A stretch of DNA of 35,332 bases from Lachnospiraceae bacterium (GCA_017524595.1 JAFXVI010000098.1:1-35332); one strand, 5' to 3'; positions 8,215 to 17,384 are shown, numbered from the stretch's first letter. Translations and numbers: made by a program. Notes: generated from the sequence alone by a model not told the origin.

Positions 8215-10356
8215 TCATTTCCTTATGTGACGTCCAAACATCCTGTTCTTCATAAGCTTTTTTCTCAAATTCCTGGCCTTTGGAAGCTTCCTGCTTAAGA
8301 ACAGCTGTCTTATTACCATCTTATTATCCGATATGTCAGTATTCTCTCCTGCTCTCTTTATCCTGGCAGCTCCGTTTCCGTTTATCGTACCGGCAGCATA
8401 CAGTCCCTGCGGTGATATATTAAGAGTCACTGCCTTGTCACTATTAGGCTCTGCCTTGTTTCCGGCTTTACTCTTATCCTTGTCTGTTTCCTCTTCGCTT
8501 ATGCCTTTATGACGTTTAAATATCTTCATGAATTCCTTACCGGTTATGCTCTCCTTCTCAAGCAGATAAGCAGCCAGTTCATCCATGAGCTCACGGTTTT
8601 CAATGAGCATCTGCTTAGCCTTCTCATACGATTCGGATATTATGCGCATAACTTCCGCATCCACATCCGCAGCTGTCTTATCGGAACATTCAAGTACTTT
8701 CCCACCGCTTAAGTAACGATCCTGAACTGATTCCAGCTGGATAAGTCCGAACTTCTCGGACATGCCATACATCGTTACCATATTGCGGGCTATTCCGGTT
8801 GCCTGCTCAATATCATTAGCTGCACCCGTAGTTATAGAATCAAACACGATCTCTTCAGCAGCACGTCCGGCAAGCGCTGTGATAATGCGTTCTTCAAGCT
8901 CAACCTTACTGCGCAGGTGCTTCTCCTCATCAGGAACGTACCAGGCATAACCGAGAGCGCCCATGGTACGCGGTACGATAGTGATCTTCTGGATGGGGTC
9001 TGTATTCTTCTGGAGAGCACTCGCAAGCGCATGACCGATCTCATGGTAGGATACTATCTTCTTCTCTTCCGCGGTCATTACGCGATCCTTCTTCTCCTTA
9101 CCCATCATGACAACCTCAATGGCTTCAAGAAGATCTTTCTGGTTAACAGCTTCCCGTCCGTTCTTAACAGCGTTTATCGCAGCTTCATTGACCATGTTGG
9201 CAAGATCCGAACCTACGGCGCCCGCTGTTGCAAGACCGATCTCATCCATATCGACGGTATCATCAAGGAGTACATCCTTGCTATGAACCTTAAGTGTTTC
9301 AATACGTCCCTTAAGATCAGGCTTGTCCACTATGATACGTCTGTCAAAACGTCCCGGACGCAACAGGGCCTTATCAAGTATCTCCGGCCTGTTGGTCGCT
9401 GCAAGTATTAAGATACCCTTGCTGGTATCAAAACCGTCCATCTCAGAAAGCAGCTGATTCAATGTCTGCTCACGTTCGTCATTTCCGCCGCCGAACCTTG
9501 AATCACGGCTCTTTCCTATAGCATCTATCTCATCTATGAAAATGATACAAGGTGCATTCTTGGTCGCATCCTTAAATAAGTCACGCACTCTGGATGCTCC
9601 AACACCAACGTACATTTCAACAAAATCTGAACCTGCAAGCGAGAAGAACGGAACATGCGCTTCACCGGCAACTGCCTTTGCAAGCAGGGTCTTACCTGTT
9701 CCTGGAGGCCCCACCAACAGCGCGCCCTTTGGAAGCTTGGCACCTATCTTTACGTACTTGCCGGGATTATGCAGAAAATCAACAACTTCCTGAAGCGATT
9801 CCTTGGCTTCATCCTGACCCGCAACATCCTTAAATGTAATACCTGTCTCCTTCTGTACATATACTTTGGCGTTACTGCGGCCAACGCCCATGACACCGCC
9901 GCCCCTTGTCATCCTTCTCATAAGGAAGCTTAAGAGTACCCACACAAGCACTATCGGCAGTACGTAAGACACTATAACTGCTATGATATAATCCGATGAC
10001 GAGCTTTCCTTCTGCTCAAACTTAACGCCCGACTTAAGAAGCCTGTCGGTAAGTCCTTCATCCTGTACCCTTGCAGTATAGAAGGTATTTTTTACATACT
10101 TGTCTTCCTGTTTCTTCGGCGTTATCTCGATCTCGTCGGCATCTATCACTACCTTGTCTATCTCGCCGTTTTCAACTTTCTGTATGAATTCATCATAGCT
10201 TATCTTCTTATTGGTCCCTTCCGTTATTGATGAACGCATATATGAGACCATGAGCATAGTCACCAGCGTGGCTATGACCAGAATAAGTAGTGTCTGTCTG
10301 TTTTTCGGGGGCTTGTTCCCGCCGTTATTTCCCTGATTGTTGTCGTTCTCGCCCAT
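8215..10356 (-). CDS. ftsH: ATP-dependent zinc metalloprotease FtsH
   Basis: The membrane AAA+ protease that degrades misassembled membrane proteins and some regulators. The 713-residue product has TM1 about 22-40, an extracytoplasmic segment, TM2 about 123-146, Walker A GPPGTGKT (216-223), Walker B IIFIDEIDAIG (271-281) and the second region of homology ending RPGRFDRR (333-340). It has the zinc motif HEIGH (438-442) and the probable third zinc ligand Asp515 in AANDIEQAT. The start is supported by CGGAG six bases before the ATG. After the protease domain there is an unusual tail of roughly 80-90 residues: a charged stretch, then a very basic end (RKLPKARNLRKKLMKNR). It is transcribed from its own promoter, divergent from the acyltransferase gene. 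Confidence 0.98.
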   Translation of the reverse strand: MGENDNNQGNNGGNKPPKNRQTLLILVIATLVTMLMVSYMRSSITEGTNKKISYDEFIQKVENGEIDKVVIDADEIEITPKKQEDKYVKNTFYTARVQDEGLTDRLLKSGVKFEQKESSSSDYIIAVIVSYVLPIVLVWVLLSFLMRRMTRGGGVMGVGRSNAKVYVQKETGITFKDVAGQDEAKESLQEVVDFLHNPGKYVKIGAKLPKGALLVGPPGTGKTLLAKAVAGEAHVPFFSLAGSDFVEMYVGVGASRVRDLFKDATKNAPCIIFIDEIDAIGKSRDSRFGGGNDEREQTLNQLLSEMDGFDTSKGILILAATNRPEILDKALLRPGRFDRRIIVDKPDLKGRIETLKVHSKDVLLDDTVDMDEIGLATAGAVGSDLANMVNEAAINAVKNGREAVNQKDLLEAIEVVMMGKEKKDRVMTAEEKKIVSYHEIGHALASALQKNTDPIQKITIVPRTMGALGYAWYVPDEEKHLRSKVELEERIITALAGRAAEEIVFDSITTGAANDIEQATGIARNMVTMYGMSEKFGLIQLESVQDRYLSGGKVLECSDKTAADVDAEVMRIISESYEKAKQMLIENRELMDELAAYLLEKESITGKEFMKIFKRHKGISEEETDKDKSKAGNKAEPNSDKAVTLNISPQGLYAAGTINGNGAARIKRAGENTDISDNKMVIRQLFLSRKLPKARNLRKKLMKNRMFGRHIRK

Positions 10357-10432
10357 TTTTTTCTCCGGTTTCCTGTTTCAAGTCCAGGTTAATATTCATA
10401 AACAGGCACAATGTCCTGAATATACACTCAAC

Positions 10433-10461
10433 ATTATAAATTCTGTTATCTGATAAATCAA
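10433..10461 (-). promoter_or_regulatory. Sigma-A promoter of ftsH
   Basis: On the minus strand TTGATT (10456-10461) and a perfect TATAAT (10433-10438) are separated by 17 bases, leaving a leader of roughly 70 bases before the ftsH ATG. The rest of the 227-base divergent gap 10357-10583 shows no other strong structure. Confidence 0.75.
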
Positions 10462-10538
10462 CGAACAATTTTTGAAGATTGTGTGTTCTTATTTACAAAA
10501 AAATTCATAAATCAATAGCATAAACGCCAAGGATAACG

Positions 10539-10544
10539 TATAAT
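10539..10544 (+). promoter_or_regulatory. Possible -10 box of the MBOAT gene
   Basis: A perfect TATAAT lies 40 bases before the acyltransferase ATG and is the best candidate in the gap, but the -35 region 17-18 bases upstream is poor, so an activator or another start is possible. Confidence 0.35.
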
Positions 10545-10583
10545 TATACTGATTCAAAAGCTGCAGCATAAGAGGGGAAGCTG

Positions 10584-12056
10584 ATGGTTTTTAATTCATA
10601 CTCATTTGTTTTTGTTTTTCTCCCTGCAATTATCATACTGTATCACCTTATAAACAGGGGTGGTCACTATACGTCCGGCAAGGTAGTGCTTCTTGCTGCC
10701 TCCGTTTTGTTTTATTTTTACGGGGGATTCGCAGCGCTTGCCATACTTACTGCCAGTTTGGCCGTTAATTACTGTCTGTGCAGATACCTTATAATGACAG
10801 ATCTCGATGACCGTGTAAGACGTTTTTCTCTTAGTGCCGGGATAATCTTAAACATCGGTCTGCTCATCTATTTTAAATACCTCGGATTCTTTGAAAGCAT
10901 CTTAAATTCCCTGTTCAAAACAGGATTTCCCATACGTGAAGTCCTGCTGCCGCTTGGAATAAGCTATTATACCTTTTCACAGATCACATTCCTTGTAGAT
11001 GGATACAGGGAGCCTGATAAACAGTACAGCCTGCTTGACTACGCCCTGTTTGTGACTTTCTTCCCGAAGATATCGGTTGGACCAATAGCTGTTGCAAAGG
11101 AAATGATCCCGCAGTTTAACGATCTTTCCAGGAAAAAAGTCAATTATGACAACATCGCGGGAGGTATCGTGACCTTTACTGCCGGTCTTTCCAAGAAAGT
11201 CCTGCTCGCTGACAACCTCGCTCCTTATGCGAACTGGGGATTTTCACATATAAACGATCTTGGAACGACAAATGCGATCATCTCAATGCTTGCCTATACC
11301 ATGCAGATCTACTTTGATTTCAGCGGTTACTGTGATATGGCTAAAGCAATCTGCCTTATGCTTAACCTTGACCTGCCCGATAACTTCCTGTCCCCGTACA
11401 GGGCTGTCTCTGTGGCTGATTTTTGGAAAAGATGGCATATCACCCTTACGAATTTCTTTACAAGATACGTTTATATACCGCTTGGTGGAAACCGTAAGGG
11501 GCGTGTCCGTACATATATAAATATGTTCATCATATTTTTCTTAAGCGGCCTGTGGCACGGAGCCGCCTATACTTTTATAATATGGGGACTCATCCATGGC
11601 ATCGGGATATCGTTAAGCAAGCTTCTTAAGGACAGGATGAAAAAGATCCCGCATATCATCCGCTGTATAGGGACCTTCCTGTTTGTAAATGTAACCTGGA
11701 TAATATTCAGATCGGAGAACCTTGCTTATGCGATAGAATTCTTAAGACAGCTGTTCTCATTCAAAATGATCCCTGTAAACATAGAACTGGTGGCTGAAGC
11801 AACTCCCGATGAGATGCAGTTCCTGCAGTGGTTTATACTGAATTCCTCCGGTAAAACCCCCTACCTAAGCGGCTGCATCATCATCATAGGATTCCTGCTA
11901 ATCGCATCCTTTATATCTGTATATTGTAAGAATTCGACCGAATGGCTTGCCTCGCTTAAGTTAAGCGGCCGTACCGCCGCAACTACAGTGATACTGCTGA
12001 TCATGTCGATTCTGTCGCTCTCCGGAGTATCAGAATTCATATATACCAATTTCTGA
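10584..12056 (+). CDS. MBOAT-family O-acyltransferase (AlgI/DltB-like)
   Basis: A multi-pass membrane protein of 490 residues that would move acyl groups, usually acetyl, across the membrane onto an extracellular glycan or wall polymer. Family marks are LLPLGISYYTFSQITFLVD, the segment DFWKRWHITLTNFF followed by YIPLGGNRKG, and the conserved SGLWHGAAYTF with the catalytic His near residue 324. Many hydrophobic helices run along the whole length, which is normal for the family (about 460-500). AGGGG lies before the ATG. It is co-transcribed with the gene 12 bases downstream, an SGNH-like membrane-anchored protein, the common two-component arrangement for polysaccharide O-acetylation. The acceptor polymer is unknown; no glycan synthesis genes are in the window. 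Confidence 0.93.
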   Translation: MVFNSYSFVFVFLPAIIILYHLINRGGHYTSGKVVLLAASVLFYFYGGFAALAILTASLAVNYCLCRYLIMTDLDDRVRRFSLSAGIILNIGLLIYFKYLGFFESILNSLFKTGFPIREVLLPLGISYYTFSQITFLVDGYREPDKQYSLLDYALFVTFFPKISVGPIAVAKEMIPQFNDLSRKKVNYDNIAGGIVTFTAGLSKKVLLADNLAPYANWGFSHINDLGTTNAIISMLAYTMQIYFDFSGYCDMAKAICLMLNLDLPDNFLSPYRAVSVADFWKRWHITLTNFFTRYVYIPLGGNRKGRVRTYINMFIIFFLSGLWHGAAYTFIIWGLIHGIGISLSKLLKDRMKKIPHIIRCIGTFLFVNVTWIIFRSENLAYAIEFLRQLFSFKMIPVNIELVAEATPDEMQFLQWFILNSSGKTPYLSGCIIIIGFLLIASFISVYCKNSTEWLASLKLSGRTAATTVILLIMSILSLSGVSEFIYTNF

Positions 12057-12068
12057 CAGGAAACGGTT

Positions 12069-13115
12069 ATGGAAGCAAAAATCTTTGTAAAACGCACAAT
12101 AGCATACACCGTTCTGACACTTGCGCTGATAGTGGTTCTCGTTATCGTTATCGATCCGTTCTCACGGTATCATGCGCCATGGTTCGGGCTTGCCGCCGTG
12201 GAAACAGACGAACGGACCTCGGCCATAGGCATTGCGAGGAATCTTGAGTATGATACTGCCCTTATCGGTTCGTCCATGAGTGAAAACTTCCGCCGCTCAT
12301 GGTTTGAAGACGGGGTTTTCGGCAATAAATGCGTGAAGCTTTCTCTGCAGGGAGCCCACTACGGAGACTACAGGGTGGTACTTGATGAAGTCCTTAAGCA
12401 TCCCGGCACGAAAAACGTTGTATTCTGTCTGGATACTTATCTGTTTGCAGATGACGCCGCCACCTATCCGCAGACAATAGAATACTACTATGCGTCAGAT
12501 ATCGGTCCCGGTGACATCCACTATCTGTTCAATAAATCCGTGGTATTTGAATTCATACCCAAATTTCTTGTGACAAACGTGATGGAAAACTATGACAATG
12601 ATAATGCATATGTATGGTCAGATGACTATCAGTACTCTAAATATGCAGCCCGGTATGCATATATGTCCAAAAGGCTGCTGACTAAACTTGAAGAAAAGCC
12701 GTATGATGCATTTTTTGCAAATGCAGATGCCTTCACCGACCCTTTCATAGAACAGATACGTTCGCATCCTGATGTCAACTTCTATCTGTATGCGCCGCCC
12801 TACAGCATACTGTTCTGGGATGACGTGATCCTTCGGGGCAATGCGACTGCCACGATCTGTGTTCAGGAGCGGGAATACAGGAAACTGCTCGAATGCGATA
12901 ACGTGCGTCTGTTTTATTTTCAGGATGACAAGGATATAATCACGGATCTGTCTTACTACAGGGATTACTCACATTACAGAGATGATGTGAATTACTATAT
13001 GTATGAAGCTATGCGGGACGGCACTCACGAGATCTATTTAGACAACTATTATGATGTTCTGCTCGATATGTATAATTTCGCGATCACCTATGATTACGAA
13101 CAATGTTTTCATTAA
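12069..13115 (+). CDS. Membrane-anchored SGNH-hydrolase-like partner of the MBOAT protein
   Basis: A 348-residue protein with one N-terminal membrane segment (about 10-28) and an extracytoplasmic domain. An SGNH-like arrangement is visible: the serine block IGSSMSENF (GSS at 67-69) and, near the end, RDYSHY with Asp299 and His302 spaced as in the catalytic Asp-x-x-His of DltD/AlgJ-like proteins. It begins 12 bases after the acyltransferase stop with AGGA ahead of the ATG, so the two are an operon ending at the terminator at 13116. It probably takes the acyl group from the membrane partner or modifies the polymer. I recognise the fold class from motifs only; overall similarity to named families is low, so the exact role is open. 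Confidence 0.7.
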   Translation: MEAKIFVKRTIAYTVLTLALIVVLVIVIDPFSRYHAPWFGLAAVETDERTSAIGIARNLEYDTALIGSSMSENFRRSWFEDGVFGNKCVKLSLQGAHYGDYRVVLDEVLKHPGTKNVVFCLDTYLFADDAATYPQTIEYYYASDIGPGDIHYLFNKSVVFEFIPKFLVTNVMENYDNDNAYVWSDDYQYSKYAARYAYMSKRLLTKLEEKPYDAFFANADAFTDPFIEQIRSHPDVNFYLYAPPYSILFWDDVILRGNATATICVQEREYRKLLECDNVRLFYFQDDKDIITDLSYYRDYSHYRDDVNYYMYEAMRDGTHEIYLDNYYDVLLDMYNFAITYDYEQCFH

Positions 13116-13145
13116 AAACCCCTGACAATTACTGTCAGGGGCTTC
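13116..13145. terminator. Bidirectional intrinsic terminator between convergent genes
   Basis: A perfect 9-base stem (CCCCTGACA at 13119-13127, complement at 13133-13141) with a 5-base loop follows the SGNH-like gene. On the minus strand the stem is followed by TTTTTAAT, a strong U-tract for the fused DUF1846 gene; on the plus strand the following CTTCATCTTT is a weaker one. It therefore serves both converging units. Confidence 0.85.
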
Positions 13146-13149
13146 ATCT

Positions 13150-15612
13150 TTACCACAGCTTTTCGGGATACTCTCCCTTATCCTTAAGCGCCTTTATAGA
13201 TCCCATTACAAACGGCTTGTCTTCCTTATAGGTAACCCCAAACCATCTGTCTTTTGACTTAAGTACCCTGACAGTTGCCTTGTCTGCCGTAAGCAGCTCA
13301 TCTACAACTCCCGGCAGATAGCACTCAGCCTTCTGCGGATTACCGGGTACAACTTCCTTAAAGAACCTCTCAAAGCTCTTACCTGCTTCATCGATAAAGC
13401 TCTTTGAAAATCCCCACATATTCATAGATACGATGCTGTTTTCGTCTATGTCTGTATAAGTAGCCCCGTTATCTTCAGTAAAAGCAGCTCCTGCAGCAGT
13501 CTTTTCAATATGGGTACGCTCAACTATATCCGTAAGATATCCGTCCTTATCCGTAGTACATAAACCGCGGGATACATATCCGTTCTCGGTAAGTGTATTC
13601 TTAAGTTCATAACCTACCATCGCATATCTGTATTTCTCATCATCACTGCTGCCTGAGAGAAAATCATATATGATCTTAAACGCTTCCCTTCCATAGAAAT
13701 CATCCGCGTTTATAACGGCGAAAGGACCGTTTATCAGCTTACGGGCACTAAGCACCGCATGAGCTGTTCCCCAAGGCTTTACCCTTCCTTCAGGGATCTC
13801 ACATCCCGCCGGTATATCAGATAATTCCTGGAATGCATATTCAACTTCAATATGGTCTTTTACAACATCACCTATACAGGTGCGGAAATCCTGTTCATTT
13901 TCCTTCTTGATAACGAATACGACTTTTGAAAAGCCTGCCCGTATAGCATCATATATCGAAAAATCAATTATCTTGTTTCCCTGTTCATCCACCGGATCTA
14001 TCTGCTTAAGACCTCCGTACCTTGATCCCATGCCCGCTGCCATTATCACAAGAGTGGGACACGGGGACGGTTCTTTTGTCCTCACATCCTGCTCTGTTCC
14101 GGGTTTTATATCATGTGAGGACAAAAGAACCGTCCCCATTGTCCCAGCTACAGGTTTTCTTCTCGGTTCACTGGTAAGATCTACTCCAAGCTTCTTGAAT
14201 GTCTTGATATCTACCTCTGCCAGCATAACGGACGTATGCACCTGACAGCCCTTTAAAGCATGAAGCTGTTCCATTGCCGCCCTTGCATTTTTATCATTTA
14301 CGGCTGACATCGCAAGAGCTATCAATATCTCGTCAGTATGCAGCCTGGGATTCCTTCCTCCAAGATACTCCGTTTTGAGTGTCTGGATAGGTTCGATCGC
14401 TTCCCTTGAGATAACATGGAGCTTATGATCGATACCTGCAAGCTCCTTAAGCGCATTAAGCAAAAGCGCTGCAGACGCACCCAAAAGATCCGTTGTCTTT
14501 GATGTTATGATCCTGCCGTCCTGAAGCTCGATCGCGGCACAGGGAACGCCCAGATCTTCAGCCCTTTTGTTCGCGGCTACCGTGACTTTGCGGTCATCTG
14601 TATTAATGCCCGCCTGCTTCATGATAAGCTCTATCTTAAGTACTTCATTCTCTGAAGCCTTCTCATTAACGACACCGTTTAGCGTAGTATAATATCTGCG
14701 GATTATCTCCATCCGCGAAGCCTCACAGCATACGTCGTCATCTATTATACAGTTCCCCGCCATATTAACACCCATATCCGTGGGAGACTTATACGGATTG
14801 TACCCGTATATCCCTTCAAATATAGAATTAAGCACGGGGAATATCTCTATATCCCTGTTGTAATTGACCGTGGTCTGACCATAAGCTTCCAGATGGAACG
14901 GATCGATCATGTTTACATCATTAAGATCCGCTGTTGCGGCCTCATAAGCCAGATTAACCGGATGCTTAAGAGGTATGTTCCATATAGGGAAAGTCTCAAA
15001 CTTGGCATATCCGGCCTTAATACCCCTCTTATTTTCATGATAGAGCTGTGAAAGACAGGTTGCCATCTTTCCGCTTCCGGGTCCCGGTGCCGTAACTACA
15101 ACAAGAGGTCTTGACGTCTCAATATAGTCATTCTTACCGAAACCGTCGTCACTCGCGATCAGTGCAACATTTGACGGATAGCCTTCTATCCTGTAATGGT
15201 GATATACCTTGTAGCCCCTTTTCTCCATACGGGCTTCAAATGCTTCCGCAGCCCCCTGACCTTTAAACTGGGTTAGCACAACACTGCCCACATACAGGCC
15301 TCTGCTCTCGAATTCCCTTATAAGACGGATCACATCTTCATCATAGGTGATCCCCAGATCGCCCCTTATCTTGTTCTTCTCTATATCGTTTGAATTGATA
15401 ACTAAGATTATCTCAACCCTGTCTGACAGCTTCATGAGCATACGAAGCTTGCTGTCAGGCTCAAATCCCGGAAGCACCCGTGAGGCGTGATAATCGTCAA
15501 ACAGCTTGCCTCCGAATTCAAGGTACAGCTTATCACCGAACTTGCTTATCCTCTCCCTTATATGCTCCGACTGCATCTTAAGATATTTTTCGTTATCAAA
15601 TCCTGTTTTCAT
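13150..15612 (-). CDS. DUF1846 protein fused in frame to a sugar-phosphate nucleotidyltransferase through a REP-encoded linker
   Basis: The 820-residue ORF starts at the ATG 15612 (MKTGFDNEKYLKMQSEHIRE, the normal DUF1846 start; GGGAG eight bases upstream); a longer start nine codons earlier is unlikely. Residues 1 to about 489 form an almost complete DUF1846 protein (usually about 500 residues) with a P-loop-like GPGSGK at 177-182; its function is unknown. Residues 490-519 are encoded by the REP-like inverted repeat at 14055-14146. Residues 520-820 are a complete nucleotidyltransferase of about 300 residues, with PTLVIMAAGMGSRYGG (GxGxR loop, 524-534) and the NADDFYG metal-binding segment; it would activate a sugar phosphate with an NTP. 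The two parts are normally separate genes. Either a real fusion arose by repeat insertion, or two products arise by internal initiation. The reading frame is seen directly. Confidence 0.9.
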   Translation of the reverse strand: MKTGFDNEKYLKMQSEHIRERISKFGDKLYLEFGGKLFDDYHASRVLPGFEPDSKLRMLMKLSDRVEIILVINSNDIEKNKIRGDLGITYDEDVIRLIREFESRGLYVGSVVLTQFKGQGAAEAFEARMEKRGYKVYHHYRIEGYPSNVALIASDDGFGKNDYIETSRPLVVVTAPGPGSGKMATCLSQLYHENKRGIKAGYAKFETFPIWNIPLKHPVNLAYEAATADLNDVNMIDPFHLEAYGQTTVNYNRDIEIFPVLNSIFEGIYGYNPYKSPTDMGVNMAGNCIIDDDVCCEASRMEIIRRYYTTLNGVVNEKASENEVLKIELIMKQAGINTDDRKVTVAANKRAEDLGVPCAAIELQDGRIITSKTTDLLGASAALLLNALKELAGIDHKLHVISREAIEPIQTLKTEYLGGRNPRLHTDEILIALAMSAVNDKNARAAMEQLHALKGCQVHTSVMLAEVDIKTFKKLGVDLTSEPRRKPVAGTMGTVLLSSHDIKPGTEQDVRTKEPSPCPTLVIMAAGMGSRYGGLKQIDPVDEQGNKIIDFSIYDAIRAGFSKVVFVIKKENEQDFRTCIGDVVKDHIEVEYAFQELSDIPAGCEIPEGRVKPWGTAHAVLSARKLINGPFAVINADDFYGREAFKIIYDFLSGSSDDEKYRYAMVGYELKNTLTENGYVSRGLCTTDKDGYLTDIVERTHIEKTAAGAAFTEDNGATYTDIDENSIVSMNMWGFSKSFIDEAGKSFERFFKEVVPGNPQKAECYLPGVVDELLTADKATVRVLKSKDRWFGVTYKEDKPFVMGSIKALKDKGEYPEKLW
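14055..14146. repeat. REP-like inverted repeat element, copy 1, inside the fused ORF
   Basis: Arms of 33 and 34 bases (14055-14087 and 14113-14146) are complementary except for one small indel; they contain GGGGACGGTTCTTTTGTCC. The loop is 25 bases. Each arm can also fold on itself through GGGACA and TGTCCC, as REP units do. A second copy with the same arms but a different loop is at 23021-23125. The length of 92 bases replaces the gene junction and keeps the reading frame open. No transposase gene is in the window; mobilisation in trans by a REP-associated Y1 transposase is an inference. Confidence 0.9.
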
Positions 15613-15656
15613 TCCTAATACTCCCGATATTAAAATCACTCCGTATTATCTGTACA

Positions 15657-15696
15657 ACACTTTTATAAGTGTAGTATTTATGATTGATTTTTTCAA
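15657..15696 (-). promoter_or_regulatory. Promoter of the DUF1846-nucleotidyltransferase gene with an overlapping palindrome
   Basis: On the minus strand TTGAAA (15691-15696) and TACACT (15668-15673) are 17 bases apart. A palindrome ACACTT-TTAT-AAGTGT (15657-15672) overlaps the -10 and could be an operator. Both are pattern matches. Confidence 0.5.
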
Positions 15697-15714
15697 CCAC
15701 TGATTTCATTTAAA

Positions 15715-15740
15715 CAGGACGCTGCCAAAACAGCGCCCTG
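15715..15740 (-). terminator. Terminator after the FucI-type isomerase gene
   Basis: Ten-base arms (15715-15724 and 15731-15740) with one mismatch form a GC-rich hairpin 29 bases past the isomerase stop; on the minus strand it is followed by TTTAAATG, a short U-tract. It would separate this operon from the fused DUF1846 gene downstream. Confidence 0.6.
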
Positions 15741-15769
15741 TATATTTCATATATATTTCTGTCCTTGTC

Positions 15770-17257
15770 TTACTTGAAAGGATTCTCCGTAGGATAAGGA
15801 AGTGATGCCGGCTGGTTGTAACCTATCTCGCAGGTGCAAACGCCGATATACTTGAATACCTCATAAAGAGCCTTGCCGTAATGTCCGAAAGCAACTGCTC
15901 CATGGTGAGGATAATTCTTCTGAATGAGCACGTGACGATAGAAACGTCCCATCTCAGGAATAGCGAATACGCCGATGCCGCCGAATGATCTTGTGGCAAC
16001 AGGAAGAATCTCGCCCTGTGCAACGTATGCACGAAGGATGTTGTCAGCTGTTGACTGCAGACGATAGAAGGTGATAGGTCCTGGAACAAGATCGCCTTCA
16101 AGTGTTCCGTTTGTAACCTCAACCGGAAGTGAACGAGCCATTATAGCCTGATACTTCATCTCGCCCTTGGTAAGCTTCTTGGAGCATGTATTGCCGCAGT
16201 GGAAGCCCATGAATGTATCTGTATGCTTGTAATCGAACTTGCCCTTGATGCTGTCCTCATACATACACTTCGGAACAGAGTTGTTGATATCAAGAAGTGT
16301 AACGATATCATCACTTACGCAGGTTCCGATGTACTCGCTTAAGCAGCCGTAGATATCAACTTCACAGGATACAGGGATGCCGCGTCCGGTAAGACGTGAA
16401 TTAACATAGCAGGGAACGAAACCGAACTGTGTCTGGAATGCCGGCCAGCACTTACCTGCGATAGCAACGAATTCCTTGGATCCCTTATGTCCGTCGATCC
16501 AGTCAAGAAGAGTAAGCTCATACTGAGCCAGCTTCTCAAGGATCTCAGGCTTCTTATTTCCATCACCGAGTTCCTCAGCCATATCCTTAACAACATCAGC
16601 GATCCTTGCATCGCCTGCGTGCTTATTGAATGATTCGAACAGATCAAGCTCTGAATTCTCCTCGATCTCAACTCCAAGGTTGTAAAGCTGCTTGATAGGA
16701 GCATTACAAGCAAGGAAGTTAAGCGGTCTGGGACCGAATGATATTATCTTAAGGTTCTGAAGCGCATATACAGTACGTGCGATCGGAACGAACTCGTTGA
16801 TCATGTCAGCGCAGTCCTCAGCATCACCAACAGGATACTCGGGAATATAAGCCTTAACATTACGAAGTGCCAGATTGTAGCTTGCATTGAGCATTCCACA
16901 GTAAGCATCGCCACGGCCTGCTGTTGTTACAGAATCATAATCCTCCTCAGCTGCTGCACAGAACATCTTGGGACCGCAGAACTGCTGAGCCAGCATAGTC
17001 TCTGATATCTCGGGACCGAAGTTGCCAAGAAATACGCACAATGCGTTACATCCAGCCTTCTTGATGTCCTCAAGAGCCTGCTGCATATGGATCTCGCTCT
17101 CAATGATCGTAACGGGGCACTCATAAATATCAGCTGCATCATATTTCTTAGCATATGCCTCTACGAGAGCCTTTCTTCTTCTGATGGTAAGGTCAGCAGG
17201 GAAACAGTCACGGCTGACGCCCACGATACCGATTTTCACTTTGGGTATGTTGTTCAT
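15770..17257 (-). CDS. L-fucose/L-arabinose isomerase-family sugar isomerase
   Basis: A cytoplasmic, metal-dependent aldose-ketose isomerase of 495 residues in the FucI-like family. The probable catalytic set is visible: Glu299 in VSCEVDIYG, Asp323 in TLLDINN, and His451/His452 in YPHHGAVAFGHYG, corresponding to the Glu-Asp-His metal and proton-transfer residues of FucI. AAGGAG lies seven bases before the ATG. It follows the DUF4867 gene, with which it shares the promoter at 18088-18117 under the probable ROK operator. With a xylulokinase and a GH3 glycosidase in the same regulon, a pentose substrate such as xylose or arabinose is likely rather than fucose; no fuculokinase or aldolase is nearby, and no XylA. 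The exact substrate is not readable from sequence. Confidence 0.88.
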   Translation of the reverse strand: MNNIPKVKIGIVGVSRDCFPADLTIRRRKALVEAYAKKYDAADIYECPVTIIESEIHMQQALEDIKKAGCNALCVFLGNFGPEISETMLAQQFCGPKMFCAAAEEDYDSVTTAGRGDAYCGMLNASYNLALRNVKAYIPEYPVGDAEDCADMINEFVPIARTVYALQNLKIISFGPRPLNFLACNAPIKQLYNLGVEIEENSELDLFESFNKHAGDARIADVVKDMAEELGDGNKKPEILEKLAQYELTLLDWIDGHKGSKEFVAIAGKCWPAFQTQFGFVPCYVNSRLTGRGIPVSCEVDIYGCLSEYIGTCVSDDIVTLLDINNSVPKCMYEDSIKGKFDYKHTDTFMGFHCGNTCSKKLTKGEMKYQAIMARSLPVEVTNGTLEGDLVPGPITFYRLQSTADNILRAYVAQGEILPVATRSFGGIGVFAIPEMGRFYRHVLIQKNYPHHGAVAFGHYGKALYEVFKYIGVCTCEIGYNQPASLPYPTENPFK

Positions 17258-17384
17258 ATTCTTTCTCCTTTTCTTCTTGAAACTGTGTTTATGATAAAAC
17301 AGAACCCCCCGTCCTGCTTGATCCGGTTATTACTCCGATCCCTTCCCTTCAGACAAAACCTGTGTCCTGCGGGATCTTTTCTAT

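Noticed and set aside
14055-14146. The repeat as a CRISPR unit or as an intrinsic terminator
   Set aside because: There are only two dispersed copies, no spacers and no cas genes; within the fused ORF there is no U-tract, and the arms are of REP type.
15610-15639. A longer start for the DUF1846 fusion gene
   Set aside because: The nine extra residues are not part of the family start; the ATG at 15612 follows GGGAG and gives the canonical beginning.
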